From assembly GCF_030532915.1 (NCBI RefSeq), contig NZ_JAUNKD010000001.1:1-62219 (forward strand): a stretch of 62,219 nt of DNA, given 5' to 3'. The stretch comes from Capnocytophaga sp. GTDB taxonomy: Bacteria; Bacteroidota; Bacteroidia; Flavobacteriales; Flavobacteriaceae. The position numbers were made by a program, and so were the translations under genes. The notes below the pieces were generated by a model. It worked only from the letters and a program-made list of their open reading frames with translations, was not told the DNA's origin and did no database searches. This document shows, in pieces, positions 1 to 9,875 of this stretch (position 1 is the stretch's first letter; each line of letters begins with the position of its first letter).

Positions 1-823
1 CCGAAAACTGATTTTCAAGGATTTGCAAACGATAATCGGCAAAGGATTTCAGGGCGTAGGTTTTGCGTTGGGCTTTGGTATTTTGGAGCATTACGCTTCC
101 GTTTTTATCGTCGATATTGGTCAGGGCAAAAGCGGTTTTGGGCAATCGGTCGAAAAATTTCTTTTTGGCATCGCGATAGTTGGCGAAGGTCTGATGATAG
201 TCGAGGTGGTCGTGCGTCAGATTGGTAAAAACGCCCCCTGCAAAGTGCAATCCCTCGATGCGACGCTGTTCCACGCCGTGCGAACTGACTTCCATAAAGC
301 AATACTGACAACCTGCATCGACCATCATTTTCAGGTATTTATTCAAAGTCAAGATGTCGGGCGTGGTGTTTTTCGTCTCGAATTTTTGGTCATCGACGTA
401 AATGGCGATGGTGGAAATCAGTCCCACCTTGTAGCCCACTTTTCGGAACAACTGATAAAGCAGACTCGTGGTGGTGGTTTTTCCGTTAGTGCCAGTGATA
501 CCCACGAGTTTGAGCCTTTCGGACGGATTGTCGTAAAAATTGGATGCCATCGTTGCTAATGCCGATACACTATCCTTTACCTTTATATATGTGATTTCGG
601 AGGGAATTTCCTTCGGAAATTCCTCGCATACAAGGGTTTTCGCTCCGTTTTCAATGGCTTTATCGATAAATAAATGTCCGTCAGCGGCCGTTCCTTTGAT
701 GGCGATAAATAGGTCGTTGGATTTTACGGCTCTTGAATCCTGCACGATATTGCCCACCTCGCGGTTGGTTTCCCCCGAAAGGGAAATGATTTCTACGTTT
801 TGTAATAATTTTTTTAGGTTCAT
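1..823 (-). CDS. murE: UDP-N-acetylmuramoyl-tripeptide synthetase MurE, C-terminus beyond window
   Basis: MurE is the cytoplasmic ATP-dependent Mur ligase that adds the third peptide residue, normally meso-diaminopimelate in this group, to UDP-MurNAc-L-Ala-D-Glu. Reading left from the ATG at 821-823, about 274 residues are present. They include the N-terminal UDP-substrate domain, the ATP-binding GTNGKT motif near residue 110 and the DHLDYH motif of the central domain. A typical MurE has about 480-490 residues, so the rest lies left of base 1. The gene normally follows ftsI in the dcw cluster. Here it is on the opposite strand, about 16.5 kb before mraZ. Any mraY that still follows it would lie outside the window. 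Identification is firm because the ligase motifs are intact. Confidence 0.95.
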   Translation of the reverse strand, partial: MNLKKLLQNVEIISLSGETNREVGNIVQDSRAVKSNDLFIAIKGTAADGHLFIDKAIENGAKTLVCEEFPKEIPSEITYIKVKDSVSALATMASNFYDNPSERLKLVGITGTNGKTTTTSLLYQLFRKVGYKVGLISTIAIYVDDQKFETKNTTPDILTLNKYLKMMVDAGCQYCFMEVSSHGVEQRRIEGLHFAGGVFTNLTHDHLDYHQTFANYRDAKKKFFDRLPKTAFALTNIDDKNGSVMLQNTKAQRKTYALKSFADYRLQILENQFS

Positions 824-856
824 AAATTTTGTTTTTATTACGAAAATAATCCTTTT

Positions 857-1597
857 TTACACTTCAATCTTTCTTGTAGCTCGTTTGATAATCCACTGAG
901 TATGTTTATTTTCAGATTGTTGCCAACGTCTGATAAGAGGCACTACCGCTTCATAATTCACTTTAAGCCAATCCGTTAAATGATTTGCAACAGATTTCTT
1001 TACGAACATAATTTCGTCTTCTTTGAGCAATTCCAAAATGCGAAAAACAGGCTTTGGATTATTGATAAAAGTGTCCAATTTACTCGCCCAAGGCAATTTC
1101 GGACGAAGTCCCTCACTTGCCAATCGTCTCAAATGAAAATTCGGCGACTTTGCCCATTTTTCAATAATTTTTAGCGACTTTTCAGGATATTTTCTGATGT
1201 ATGGACGAATACAGTATTCGCCTGTGTTTCTTTTGGTTATCTCCTCAATAGCCTTTACAGATACCTCAAAATGTTCCGTACCGTATTCCTGTACAAACTT
1301 TCCGATGGGCAAAATCCAATAATAATGAGTAAACATTCCCGTTTCGTTTGGATTTTCCTCGCCCAAGATAGCTACCAAAATCTGTAATGCCGTTTGGTAA
1401 TCCGTGGGAAGGTATTTTCGCAATAGCTCGGCAATCGTCCCTACGCGTTGTGTATAGGTTTGTCCTTCTACTCTTTGCTCCACTTCTTTTATAAACTTTT
1501 TTCCTTGAAAATCAGGATAAACCAAAATGATTTTTTCGGCTAAAAGTTCAGCAAGATTAACACCAAATTGTTCGGTAATACTATAATTTGTTCCCAT
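857..1597 (-). CDS. DNA alkylation repair protein (AlkC/AlkD-like HEAT-repeat family)
   Basis: A 246-residue all-helical protein. The stretch LRRLASEGLRPKLPWA (about residues 157-172) is a hallmark of the AlkC-type DNA alkylation repair family. The protein looks like a superhelix of HEAT-like repeats. Characterised relatives excise N3- and N7-alkylpurines without flipping the base. It ends 33 bases before the murE start on the same strand, so it could be transcribed into murE. A TAnnTTTG-like box (minus strand, 1735-1728) lies about 130 bases upstream without a clear -33 partner. Family assignment is good; substrate range is not visible from sequence. Confidence 0.8.
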   Translation of the reverse strand: MGTNYSITEQFGVNLAELLAEKIILVYPDFQGKKFIKEVEQRVEGQTYTQRVGTIAELLRKYLPTDYQTALQILVAILGEENPNETGMFTHYYWILPIGKFVQEYGTEHFEVSVKAIEEITKRNTGEYCIRPYIRKYPEKSLKIIEKWAKSPNFHLRRLASEGLRPKLPWASKLDTFINNPKPVFRILELLKEDEIMFVKKSVANHLTDWLKVNYEAVVPLIRRWQQSENKHTQWIIKRATRKIEV

Positions 1598-1817
1598 TTT
1601 TTGCTCTATTCTACTTATTTCTAAATAACTATATTCACTAAATTTTTTGTTTCTTCGAGATACTATTTTCGTTTCATTTTCTTTTTTTCGGAGGATTTTT
1701 AAAATAATCCTTAAAAATCGGTTTCTGCAAATGTACTTAAAATAAAGTTTATTGGGGTTCTTGTTGCTTTACTTCTTCTTACACCTTGCCAAAGTTTTGA
1801 ATCTTCCCCCAAAAAAA

Positions 1818-2549
1818 TCACTCCGTGGTAATGATAATTTTCTTGTCGTTTGTTTTAGATTTTTTCGTTTCCTCGTTGAGTTCCCTACGGACTTGCACCG
1901 TGTGGTCGTCAATTTTTTTGAAATTCTCGTGCTTCCCTTTGATAGATTTTATCTTGTTTTCAAATCGGAAGGTAAAATTGATTTGCATTTCAAGCATTTG
2001 GGCAAAATCTTGTATTTTATCTTCAAGTTCGCCACTGCTTTCGGCTTCGTTTTGTGTCTTTTTGTCGGTTTTGTCGGTTTCGTAGCCTGTTTTGAAAAGC
2101 TCTTCCATATCGAGAACAAGGCGTTTGCCGTCCCAGTCGTCTGCCGAATTTACAAAGGGCGAAATTATCTTATGTTCCTTATTATCAGATTTTTCAATCT
2201 CGTCCAACTCCTGATTGGAAAGTCGGTCTATTTTAAAGGCAAATCCTGAGGGCGTGTCCCCTACGAACAGCCCTTTTACGGCAATTTTTTTAGCCAATTC
2301 CACCGAGTCTTTGTGAATGGGTTTGCCCTCTTCCTCAGCGAGTTGGTACAGCGTTTTCCAATCTTTGGGCAGTTTCTGATTGGACGAATCCGGCATCGTT
2401 TTCAGCAACTCCGAAGCTCCTTCGCTTTCCTTGACATCCAACTCAATCAGAAAACTGGTGGTTTGGTCTTTATGGAAGGTCACATCCATATTCACGGTGC
2501 AGGATTGTAAAAATCCTATCAAAACGGCAATTAAAAGTATTTTTTTCAT
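1818..2549 (-). CDS. Putative lipoprotein of unknown function
   Basis: A 243-residue protein with a lipoprotein signal peptide: a short basic start, a hydrophobic run and the lipobox LQSC with cysteine at residue 17. It should therefore be a membrane-anchored lipoprotein. The mature part is polar, with an acidic/lysine-rich middle (about residues 140-190) and a basic C-terminus. I recognise no enzymatic motif. It resembles the general type of flavobacterial lipoprotein that starts with a short beta-rich segment describing a dose-like pattern, but I cannot name the family. It stands alone between alkC/D and sprA on the same strand. Confidence 0.75.
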   Translation of the reverse strand: MKKILLIAVLIGFLQSCTVNMDVTFHKDQTTSFLIELDVKESEGASELLKTMPDSSNQKLPKDWKTLYQLAEEEGKPIHKDSVELAKKIAVKGLFVGDTPSGFAFKIDRLSNQELDEIEKSDNKEHKIISPFVNSADDWDGKRLVLDMEELFKTGYETDKTDKKTQNEAESSGELEDKIQDFAQMLEMQINFTFRFENKIKSIKGKHENFKKIDDHTVQVRRELNEETKKSKTNDKKIIITTE

Positions 2550-2739
2550 CGTTTTTATTTTTAAAATCTTGATAACTGTTTTTTATTCAAACAATTGTAT
2601 TATCTTTCAAAAAAATCATTCTTATTTTACTTTTTAAAGAAAAACGAAAATAAACAATTTCACCTTATTAATTTTTCGGAAAGAATATAATCCATTCCCT
2701 ATCAATAGGCTACTCATTGTATATGTACGTTTTAAAACA

Positions 2740-2775
2740 ACAAAGCCGAAAACCTTATTTTGCTTTCGGCTTTGT
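2740..2775 (-). terminator. Terminator downstream of sprA
   Basis: A 12-bp perfect stem (2740-2751 with 2764-2775, arm ACAAAGCCGAAA) around a 12-base loop lies 18 bases beyond the sprA stop. On the minus strand it is followed by a T-rich tract (TTTTAAAA), as expected for intrinsic termination of the ruvA-sprA transcript. Confidence 0.8.
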
Positions 2776-2792
2776 ATTACTGTGAATTACAA

Positions 2793-5700
2793 TTAATTAA
2801 ACGTGTATCGCAACGACAAGCCCGTTCTGACGGTAGTCAGCGGGAAGGCAGTGGATATCGCCGATTTTGAGAAATTATACTGCAAATAGTACGATGCCAG
2901 CAAACTTTTACTCAAATTATATTCTGCCGAGAAGTTGCCTATCCAGCTAGTTTGTCCGGCGGTTACTTGATTGTTAAACACTTCCATATTTCGGATTACG
3001 GTAAACTCATCGCGGTATGAAAGCGTTCCTTTCAGTATTAAATCACTTTTTAAGGTGGTTCGGGTTCCGGCAAATTTGGTAACAAAACGCAAATCTTTGA
3101 TGCGATAACCCAACCCGAGTTTGTACTCTTTACTGATGATTTCGGTCAGATAATCATTATCCAAACTGATAGAAATGGTTCGTTCCCTGCCTAATTCGGC
3201 GAGAATACTAACCGAATTTTTCATCTCCATATCGGCGCGCAACAGCGGATTGAACTGTTCCACCAACGTTACATTGGTGAAGAGTTTTTCATTGAGGAAA
3301 TCGCCCGAAGCGTTTACTTTGTTTAAATCGGCAGGGTCGTATTCCAAATTCGTACGGAATTCACTGAGCGAATAGCTTGCTCTGTAAGCGTGCGACAAAC
3401 TAAATCGGCGGAAAGCCTTTTTGATTGGCTCCAAGCGCATCAAGCCCGTGTAACGAATGCTCCACTCCGGAATCGGAATGTTCTTAAATGCTCCAAGCGA
3501 TACGCCTTCGGCACTCTGACCCGAATATGCCGCCAAAAACGCCGGAATCATCACCGCCTGATTGGTTTTTCCAAAACCTTTCGGATAGCCGTCGGCATCT
3601 ATATTGGCAGGGTCGTTCAGGTTAATGCCCCGCTGAGTTGCCAATCGGCGGGCAACGGTAATTCTGTTTTTCTTAAATTGTTCAAATCCTTCCGAATTGT
3701 ATTCATCAACCTTGTAGAACGTGGTGGCTATCAGGTTCGTATTAATGTTGAAATTCCCCACTTGGTTGCCCACCAATTTCTGATAAGTTTGGTTAGGAAC
3801 TTCAAAGGTTTCGGTGTAATTATCTGTGTATTGGCGTTTTGCGGTCAGGTCAATTTGTAAATCCGGAATGGGTTGCAAATTAGCCGTAATGGTCAAATCG
3901 CGTTCTTTCGATTGCAAAAACTGATCGTTGAAATCGGCAAAATTGGTTAAATATCCTTTTTTAGCCATTTCATAACGGATGTCGGCTTGACTTCCGAACA
4001 TAAAACCTAACGACGGCTTGGTAGTGCCTAAAAATCCAACATTTTGGGTATAACCCGGCAAGGTTGTCCCGTTGGTTTCCGAATAGTTGATTCCCGCACG
4101 TTTCACCATCGTAGCCAATGACTTCCAGACACTTGCTTTTTCATTTCGCGGTGTGGGTTTTACTCCCAAATAGGCATAAAGCTGGTCGAAAGACATATTG
4201 GCGGTCAAGTTATGCGTATTGGCGTTTTGCAACGTATTGATGTCGTGTTTGGCAAGTTCCAACAAGGTTTGTGAACCTCGTTGCCAATCGAAATCGCCTG
4301 AATACGTGTAATTTGCCTTGATAAATTGCAAAAACGGAAACTTCGAAAACGGAAGTTCATAATTCACTTGAAATTTGGAGAAGAAATGATTCGGGTCGCC
4401 CAAATCCCAGAAATTATCCCACAAACCGGCTTCTTTCCGAACGCCCGTTACTTCGCCGTTGGCATCATACAGATAATAATTCCGAACGATGCTATTATTC
4501 GTTGCATTGAAATTAACTCGCAATGAACGGGTTATGTTGTAATTAATCCCCACTTGATAATCCATCAAATAGTTGCGTTGCTGCAACTCGGGCATTGTTT
4601 TTTGCTTGGTAATATCCACACCTTCAAAGTAAACGTCTCTGAAAAGCTGTTTAGTGAACGAACGCGTAATGTTTGACGAGAACGTTACGCTGGCAGGCAA
4701 CAAATTCAAATTCAAGTCAGCCAACCATTTCCAATACCTGTTGCTTGAAAAACGTTGTGATTTTTTGAAAGGCTCTACCGTTTTAGGCGTAAAAGCATAG
4801 TTGTAAAGCAAGCCCGTGCGCACGTTCTGTTCGTCCTCATATTCAAGTTCATAATCGTGGTGATTTACCTCATTGTAAGCGTAATTAAACGTGAAATTCT
4901 CAATGTTATAAAAACGTTTTTTCTGCCCTTCACTAAATCCTTTTTTCACACCGATAAGGTTGATGCCTCGGCGCAGGGTGAGGTTTTCGGCTTGTTCCTT
5001 GATGGCTTGCCGCTCTTGCGGTGTTTGCGCCACGCTTAGTCGGTCTTTCAAACGAATATCCTGATAAACAGGGTCATACTCAGGCGTTGAAAGTTTCTGA
5101 GCGTGATTTAAACTCACCGGAATTTGCATATTCCATTTTGAAGGAAGCAACTTGCCGGCATTGACATTCATCACCACGTCGTATTCCTTGGTAGATTCAA
5201 TAGCGCGCTGATTCGGAGCTTGGTCAACTGCCCCGAAACCTACCGTGTTCATTCGCCCTGTGGCTGAAACGTTTAGCAACTCCGAAGCGTTGGCATCAAG
5301 CGCCCCAACCATTGCCCAGCCGCCGTTGTTTACCAATTCCGCCACACGCAATTCATTAAACCAAAATTCACCACTTGCTGAGTTTCCGGACACGTTTTTC
5401 ACCCCAATCATCACCGAACGCACGCTTCCCAAAGACGGATTTCCCTTAATGGCGTATCGGTTTTCACCGGGTGTATGCGGTGTATTTTCGGTTACGACGT
5501 TCAAATTGGCATCGTAATAGGTGGCGTCATTGAGCGTTTGATTGCGCAACCCGATGGCTTTCATTTTAGTAAGCACTTCCATCGGAATGGTTAATTGATT
5601 CACGTTAGGCCAGATAAGTGCTTGATTGTTAGACCCCGACGGCGTTACTTGCAACGGGATTTCCACTTGGTAATAATTCTCGTTAAAGTCCGTACCGATA

Positions 5701-8700
5701 CGCATAAAAGCTACCATCTGATTGTCATACAGCGGTTTATTGTTATATGCCTCGGCGTGAACAAACATCTTTATGTATTTGTACTGCCGAAGGTCTAAGC
5801 TCATCACCTTGTACACCGCCCTACTGTCAAACGATTCCAATCCGTCAACGATGTATGAGAGCGATTGTTCATTCTGTTCAATCAGTGAATTATTCATATT
5901 GATACGCTCACGATGAACCCCCGGAGGCATCACATACGGAATGGGCGTACGTGTCTCATTTTCAATTAAATTCACCGAATTGATTTCAGTATGTGTGTTG
6001 TCATCTGACGGGTCGTCCAAGTCGGAGCTCAGCGTGTAATTGTAATAACGCCAATCGCCACGCACCAAATCCAGCGTTCCGAAACGTAACAACATTTCTT
6101 GCGAAAAGCCCGTCATATACATTCGCATATGTGTAATGGAGTTGATAATATCAATTTCATCATTCGGGCTTAACGGAAAATTGTACCCCTCACGCACCAT
6201 TTTTCCTTCCGAAATCGGAATTTTAAACTGAATCCATCGGGCGGATACATTCCTTCCGTTGGGGGCTTCCACCGAAACCGTACGAATGTCGTTTACGTAT
6301 TTATCGCCTCGTGAAATATTAGGTTTGATGGGCAAACGATATTCAAAATAATTATTTGCCGTATTCATCGTGAAATCGGCATTAATATCTTCATAATCAG
6401 GAACTGTTGTAGAACCTCTATTGTTGTCTCCCACCGCTACGGGCGAGTTGCCTTCCGTTCCGTTGTAGTTGTAATAACGATTTAAAATGCTTCCGCCTCG
6501 GGCTAAATAATATTCGTAATTATCCAAAGCGGGGTCATTGGGCGATTCGGCTACGTTATTGGTATAAAACGAAGCCTCTTCGGAATTTGGTAACCCGTCC
6601 AGCCCCACATCTTGCAAGGCTCGGTTTTCGGCACTTCCGTCAAAAGCATACAAAAGTGACTGCGCCCCGGGTGTTTTTCCCCAAGAAGAAGTATTAACGC
6701 TTGATGAAGATGAAAGCCCCGGCAAGCCGTTTTCGTACTGTTTTCGTCCGTCTTTAAGCACGTCTTCCGAGATATTTCCGAGGTTAAAAACAAGTTCACC
6801 CGTACCCGAATATTCGCCCGAAGTATAAGGGTCAAGCATCCAAAATTGAATGTATTCGATGTTGCTTTCGCGGAAATCGGAATAGGTCATTCCCCGCATA
6901 ATTCCCGCCCATTTTTCATCGGCATTAGCCGAAGCAAACGCCGGATTGTTATTGTACTGCCCTTTGGCATTCGGATAGTAAGCAAGGTCTAAGGTTGGTT
7001 GCACAAGCGTTTGTCCTTGAGCCACTTGCTGCTCCGGAAATAGTTCTTCAATATAAATTCGACGCGTGCTGTTTTTCGAGATTTCATCACCGCTAACATC
7101 CGAAGGTTTTTGAGGCGAATAGAAAATCGGGTCGATGGTATACCACGCCATTTTAGCCCGTCCGTAGCCGTTTTCAAGATTGGTTTTGTCATCGGGCGAA
7201 GTTCCGAAAAGTTCCTGTTTGCCTGTTTTTCCGCCTTTACCAAATTCCAAAGGCGTACTTGCTAATTTCCAAGCCAATGGCGAGCGGATATCAATCGTGG
7301 TTTGAGCAGACTCAAAATCATCAAGATACACCGTTGTTTCACCGTCAAAATCATCACCTTTCGGAGTTCCGGGCACCAAATAAGCAAATTCACCACGCAC
7401 CGAAAGATTGGAAGCCACATCTGATTTTATCGTCGGAATGCGATTCACCAGACGCGTCAAGAAAGGTAATTCGGTAGAATACGTTCCGCCGAAACCGAAA
7501 ATCGTGTTGTTCACCGACTCTTGTCCGTAGCTTGTTTTCTGCGTATAAGGGCGTTCGCGAAGGTTCACCACCGAAGCTCCCAAAATGAATTTGTCATTAA
7601 TTTTATGTTCGATGTTCAAGCCCATAAAACGGGTGGTTTGTCCGCCGAAAATCAAATTATTTTCAACCGAAACCTGAATCGGTAAGTTTGAAGCCTCCAA
7701 ACTCGGATTGGTAATTTCCACTGTTCCGGACTGGTAATCAACTAAATAATCAATCCCTTCCACCAAAATACGCCCACCCGCCGTAACCGTAACCGAACCG
7801 CGTGGTACGTTGAACGCACCGAGCGAAATTCCTCTCCTGCCCGATGATTTGTAACGCCCTTTGAGCTGGAATTTGTTTTTGTTTCCGTCCATTTGGGCTT
7901 CGGTTTTGGTGTTGCCGTACAAACTCGGATACACGTATTTTTTCTGATTTTCGTTGTACGTCGCCGGATTTGAATAATCACCGCCGCCCAAGGTTTTGTG
8001 CAAAAACTCACCGAAAGGCTCCACTTTGGTAAAGAAAATTTTTCCGTATTGTTCATCAACCGTAATACCGGGCAAAAAGTCAAAAAATCCGTCTCCGCCG
8101 GGTTGCGGGTCGTTGTATTTATTAAGTCGGTCGAAATTAAAAAGATTGAGTAATATTTTGTCTTCCAATCCGGTAGGCCAGCCAACATCTGAAACTTTTG
8201 TAATGTAATTGATAGGCGATGGGTCAGAATAATAAATATTCATTCGGAAATCTTCAGGGTCTAACTGCCCGCTTCCTAATGAATACACGTTTTTCATCAT
8301 CAAATCCCAAATTGGGTCTTTAACACTCAACCGATTACTTTTCAACATCTTTAAAACCAACAAGTTATTAGTAATAGCATTATTGGCAGTTGAGATGTTG
8401 TAACTCGTTGCCGAAATTCCGTCATTGGCAAACTCACCCACCTGATACACTTGGCTTCCGTAAGTATATTGATACGCCACCGCCAGCACTTCATCGCTAC
8501 TCAATGCGGTGTTCAGTGAGATGTAACCCAGCTTAGTATCTATCTTATAATCAATTCCTTCTTCTAATTTTCGGGCGTTTTCAATCACGGCATAATCATA
8601 ACCCTGATTTACGATGGACGAAAGCGTACCGAAACCCTGTTGCAAGGTTGCCACATCACGAATGGCATCGGTCAGTACCGAACCCGATTTCCCGATTTGG

Positions 8701-9848
8701 GTAGGGTCGTACCGGTTGGCACTGTTGGCAGGCATATTATTGGTCGTGGACGAGAAGAAACCCGCCGGAGCGTTTTGATTGATTCGCGTGTTTTCAGGAC
8801 GAACTTCCCCTAAATCTTGCAAAGCCAATATGTTACGAATATTCCCCGTGCGGTTGTTTCGGTTGGTTACCCAAACTTCCAAACGGGTGATTTGCACTTT
8901 GCTATTAATAAACGGATAATTTTCCAACGCCTTATCATATTGGTCGCGAAAGAATTGTGCCAAAAAGAAGTTTCGGTTTTCGTCATAATCCAAAGCGGTG
9001 AAATCAAACTCGGTAACCGTGCCGCCGCCCTGTGCCGTTACGGTTTTCCGCTCGGATTTCTGCTCGGAAAAAACACCCGTGATGGTCGTACGCCCGAATT
9101 TCAGTTCGGTTTTTACCCCAAACAGACTTTGTGAGCCGGTAATGAGCGAGTTAGACATTGGCATTGAAATATTTCCCAACTCCACTTTTTGGATAATATC
9201 GTCTTCATTGGGTTCGTATTCCAATTTAAAAACATTCTGAAAATCAAACGAGGCCTGCGTGTCATACTGGGCACTGAGTTGCAAACGCGTACCGATTTTT
9301 CCGGTGAGTCCCAAACTGATACGCTGGTCAAAATCCAAACCCCAAGTGCTTCTGTTTCGCGGTGTTATGGCAGGATTGTCGTTTTTGGTGTAACGCACAC
9401 CCAAGTCAATCCCCACGTTTCCTTGCGGAATAATATCAATGTTTCGTCCGCCGAAAATACTTTCAAAAAAATCGGAATTGACGTACAAATCGGGCAACAA
9501 ATCGCGTTGCACGTTTTTCTTGTTTTCACCAGATTTACTTTCATCAACGGCGTCCCATTTTTCTTTGTAATACGCCCGCATCCGCTCGCGAAGCACCAAA
9601 TCTTCGTATTCCTTAACGGAAAGAAACATCGGCGTTGAAAGGTCGTACTCGCCCAATTTTTGCGTATACACATATTTGTTAAGTTGCGGATTATAAGTAT
9701 ACTTATACACGATGCTCTCGGGCTTTTTCAGTCCGATTTTCGGGATATTATTCTTGACCGTAATGCTGTCTTTCGGCGATTCTTGTCCGAAAAGCGGCAT
9801 TGTTGTTAAAAGCAGTAATAGATTTAGAATTTTCAAAGATTTCTTCAT
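2793..9848 (-). CDS. sprA: Cell-surface protein SprA, type IX secretion translocon
   Basis: SprA is the giant outer-membrane beta-barrel through which type IX secretion substrates leave the periplasm; it is also required for gliding motility. The ORF encodes 2351 residues, within the usual SprA range, starting with a signal peptide (basic start, leucine-rich core, cleavage near LFGQ at about residue 22). The rest is rich in alternating aromatic/polar beta-strands and ends in a strand with a terminal aromatic (YTFN), typical of outer-membrane barrels. Association of sprA with ruvA is typical of Flavobacteriia, but here a 475-residue orphan lies between them. Its presence implies the genome encodes a type IX system, although no other por/gld gene is in the window. 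Confidence 0.95.
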   Translation of the reverse strand: MKKSLKILNLLLLLTTMPLFGQESPKDSITVKNNIPKIGLKKPESIVYKYTYNPQLNKYVYTQKLGEYDLSTPMFLSVKEYEDLVLRERMRAYYKEKWDAVDESKSGENKKNVQRDLLPDLYVNSDFFESIFGGRNIDIIPQGNVGIDLGVRYTKNDNPAITPRNRSTWGLDFDQRISLGLTGKIGTRLQLSAQYDTQASFDFQNVFKLEYEPNEDDIIQKVELGNISMPMSNSLITGSQSLFGVKTELKFGRTTITGVFSEQKSERKTVTAQGGGTVTEFDFTALDYDENRNFFLAQFFRDQYDKALENYPFINSKVQITRLEVWVTNRNNRTGNIRNILALQDLGEVRPENTRINQNAPAGFFSSTTNNMPANSANRYDPTQIGKSGSVLTDAIRDVATLQQGFGTLSSIVNQGYDYAVIENARKLEEGIDYKIDTKLGYISLNTALSSDEVLAVAYQYTYGSQVYQVGEFANDGISATSYNISTANNAITNNLLVLKMLKSNRLSVKDPIWDLMMKNVYSLGSGQLDPEDFRMNIYYSDPSPINYITKVSDVGWPTGLEDKILLNLFNFDRLNKYNDPQPGGDGFFDFLPGITVDEQYGKIFFTKVEPFGEFLHKTLGGGDYSNPATYNENQKKYVYPSLYGNTKTEAQMDGNKNKFQLKGRYKSSGRRGISLGAFNVPRGSVTVTAGGRILVEGIDYLVDYQSGTVEITNPSLEASNLPIQVSVENNLIFGGQTTRFMGLNIEHKINDKFILGASVVNLRERPYTQKTSYGQESVNNTIFGFGGTYSTELPFLTRLVNRIPTIKSDVASNLSVRGEFAYLVPGTPKGDDFDGETTVYLDDFESAQTTIDIRSPLAWKLASTPLEFGKGGKTGKQELFGTSPDDKTNLENGYGRAKMAWYTIDPIFYSPQKPSDVSGDEISKNSTRRIYIEELFPEQQVAQGQTLVQPTLDLAYYPNAKGQYNNNPAFASANADEKWAGIMRGMTYSDFRESNIEYIQFWMLDPYTSGEYSGTGELVFNLGNISEDVLKDGRKQYENGLPGLSSSSSVNTSSWGKTPGAQSLLYAFDGSAENRALQDVGLDGLPNSEEASFYTNNVAESPNDPALDNYEYYLARGGSILNRYYNYNGTEGNSPVAVGDNNRGSTTVPDYEDINADFTMNTANNYFEYRLPIKPNISRGDKYVNDIRTVSVEAPNGRNVSARWIQFKIPISEGKMVREGYNFPLSPNDEIDIINSITHMRMYMTGFSQEMLLRFGTLDLVRGDWRYYNYTLSSDLDDPSDDNTHTEINSVNLIENETRTPIPYVMPPGVHRERINMNNSLIEQNEQSLSYIVDGLESFDSRAVYKVMSLDLRQYKYIKMFVHAEAYNNKPLYDNQMVAFMRIGTDFNENYYQVEIPLQVTPSGSNNQALIWPNVNQLTIPMEVLTKMKAIGLRNQTLNDATYYDANLNVVTENTPHTPGENRYAIKGNPSLGSVRSVMIGVKNVSGNSASGEFWFNELRVAELVNNGGWAMVGALDANASELLNVSATGRMNTVGFGAVDQAPNQRAIESTKEYDVVMNVNAGKLLPSKWNMQIPVSLNHAQKLSTPEYDPVYQDIRLKDRLSVAQTPQERQAIKEQAENLTLRRGINLIGVKKGFSEGQKKRFYNIENFTFNYAYNEVNHHDYELEYEDEQNVRTGLLYNYAFTPKTVEPFKKSQRFSSNRYWKWLADLNLNLLPASVTFSSNITRSFTKQLFRDVYFEGVDITKQKTMPELQQRNYLMDYQVGINYNITRSLRVNFNATNNSIVRNYYLYDANGEVTGVRKEAGLWDNFWDLGDPNHFFSKFQVNYELPFSKFPFLQFIKANYTYSGDFDWQRGSQTLLELAKHDINTLQNANTHNLTANMSFDQLYAYLGVKPTPRNEKASVWKSLATMVKRAGINYSETNGTTLPGYTQNVGFLGTTKPSLGFMFGSQADIRYEMAKKGYLTNFADFNDQFLQSKERDLTITANLQPIPDLQIDLTAKRQYTDNYTETFEVPNQTYQKLVGNQVGNFNINTNLIATTFYKVDEYNSEGFEQFKKNRITVARRLATQRGINLNDPANIDADGYPKGFGKTNQAVMIPAFLAAYSGQSAEGVSLGAFKNIPIPEWSIRYTGLMRLEPIKKAFRRFSLSHAYRASYSLSEFRTNLEYDPADLNKVNASGDFLNEKLFTNVTLVEQFNPLLRADMEMKNSVSILAELGRERTISISLDNDYLTEIISKEYKLGLGYRIKDLRFVTKFAGTRTTLKSDLILKGTLSYRDEFTVIRNMEVFNNQVTAGQTSWIGNFSAEYNLSKSLLASYYLQYNFSKSAISTAFPLTTVRTGLSLRYTFN

Positions 9849-9875
9849 AATTCTATATTTTTTCCGATAATTTTA

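Noticed and set aside
23..559. 178-codon plus-strand ORF at the left edge
   Set aside because: It lies antisense to murE, whose ligase motifs are read on the minus strand; no family features.
1779..1805. Half palindrome CCTTGCCAAAG upstream of the alkylation-repair gene
   Set aside because: Only one arm resembles the CCTTTGGCAAAG family; too degenerate to call a copy.
6551..6835. ORFs antisense or out of frame within sprA
   Set aside because: Several 60-150 codon frames overlap sprA; all lack independent support and are shadows of the long frame.
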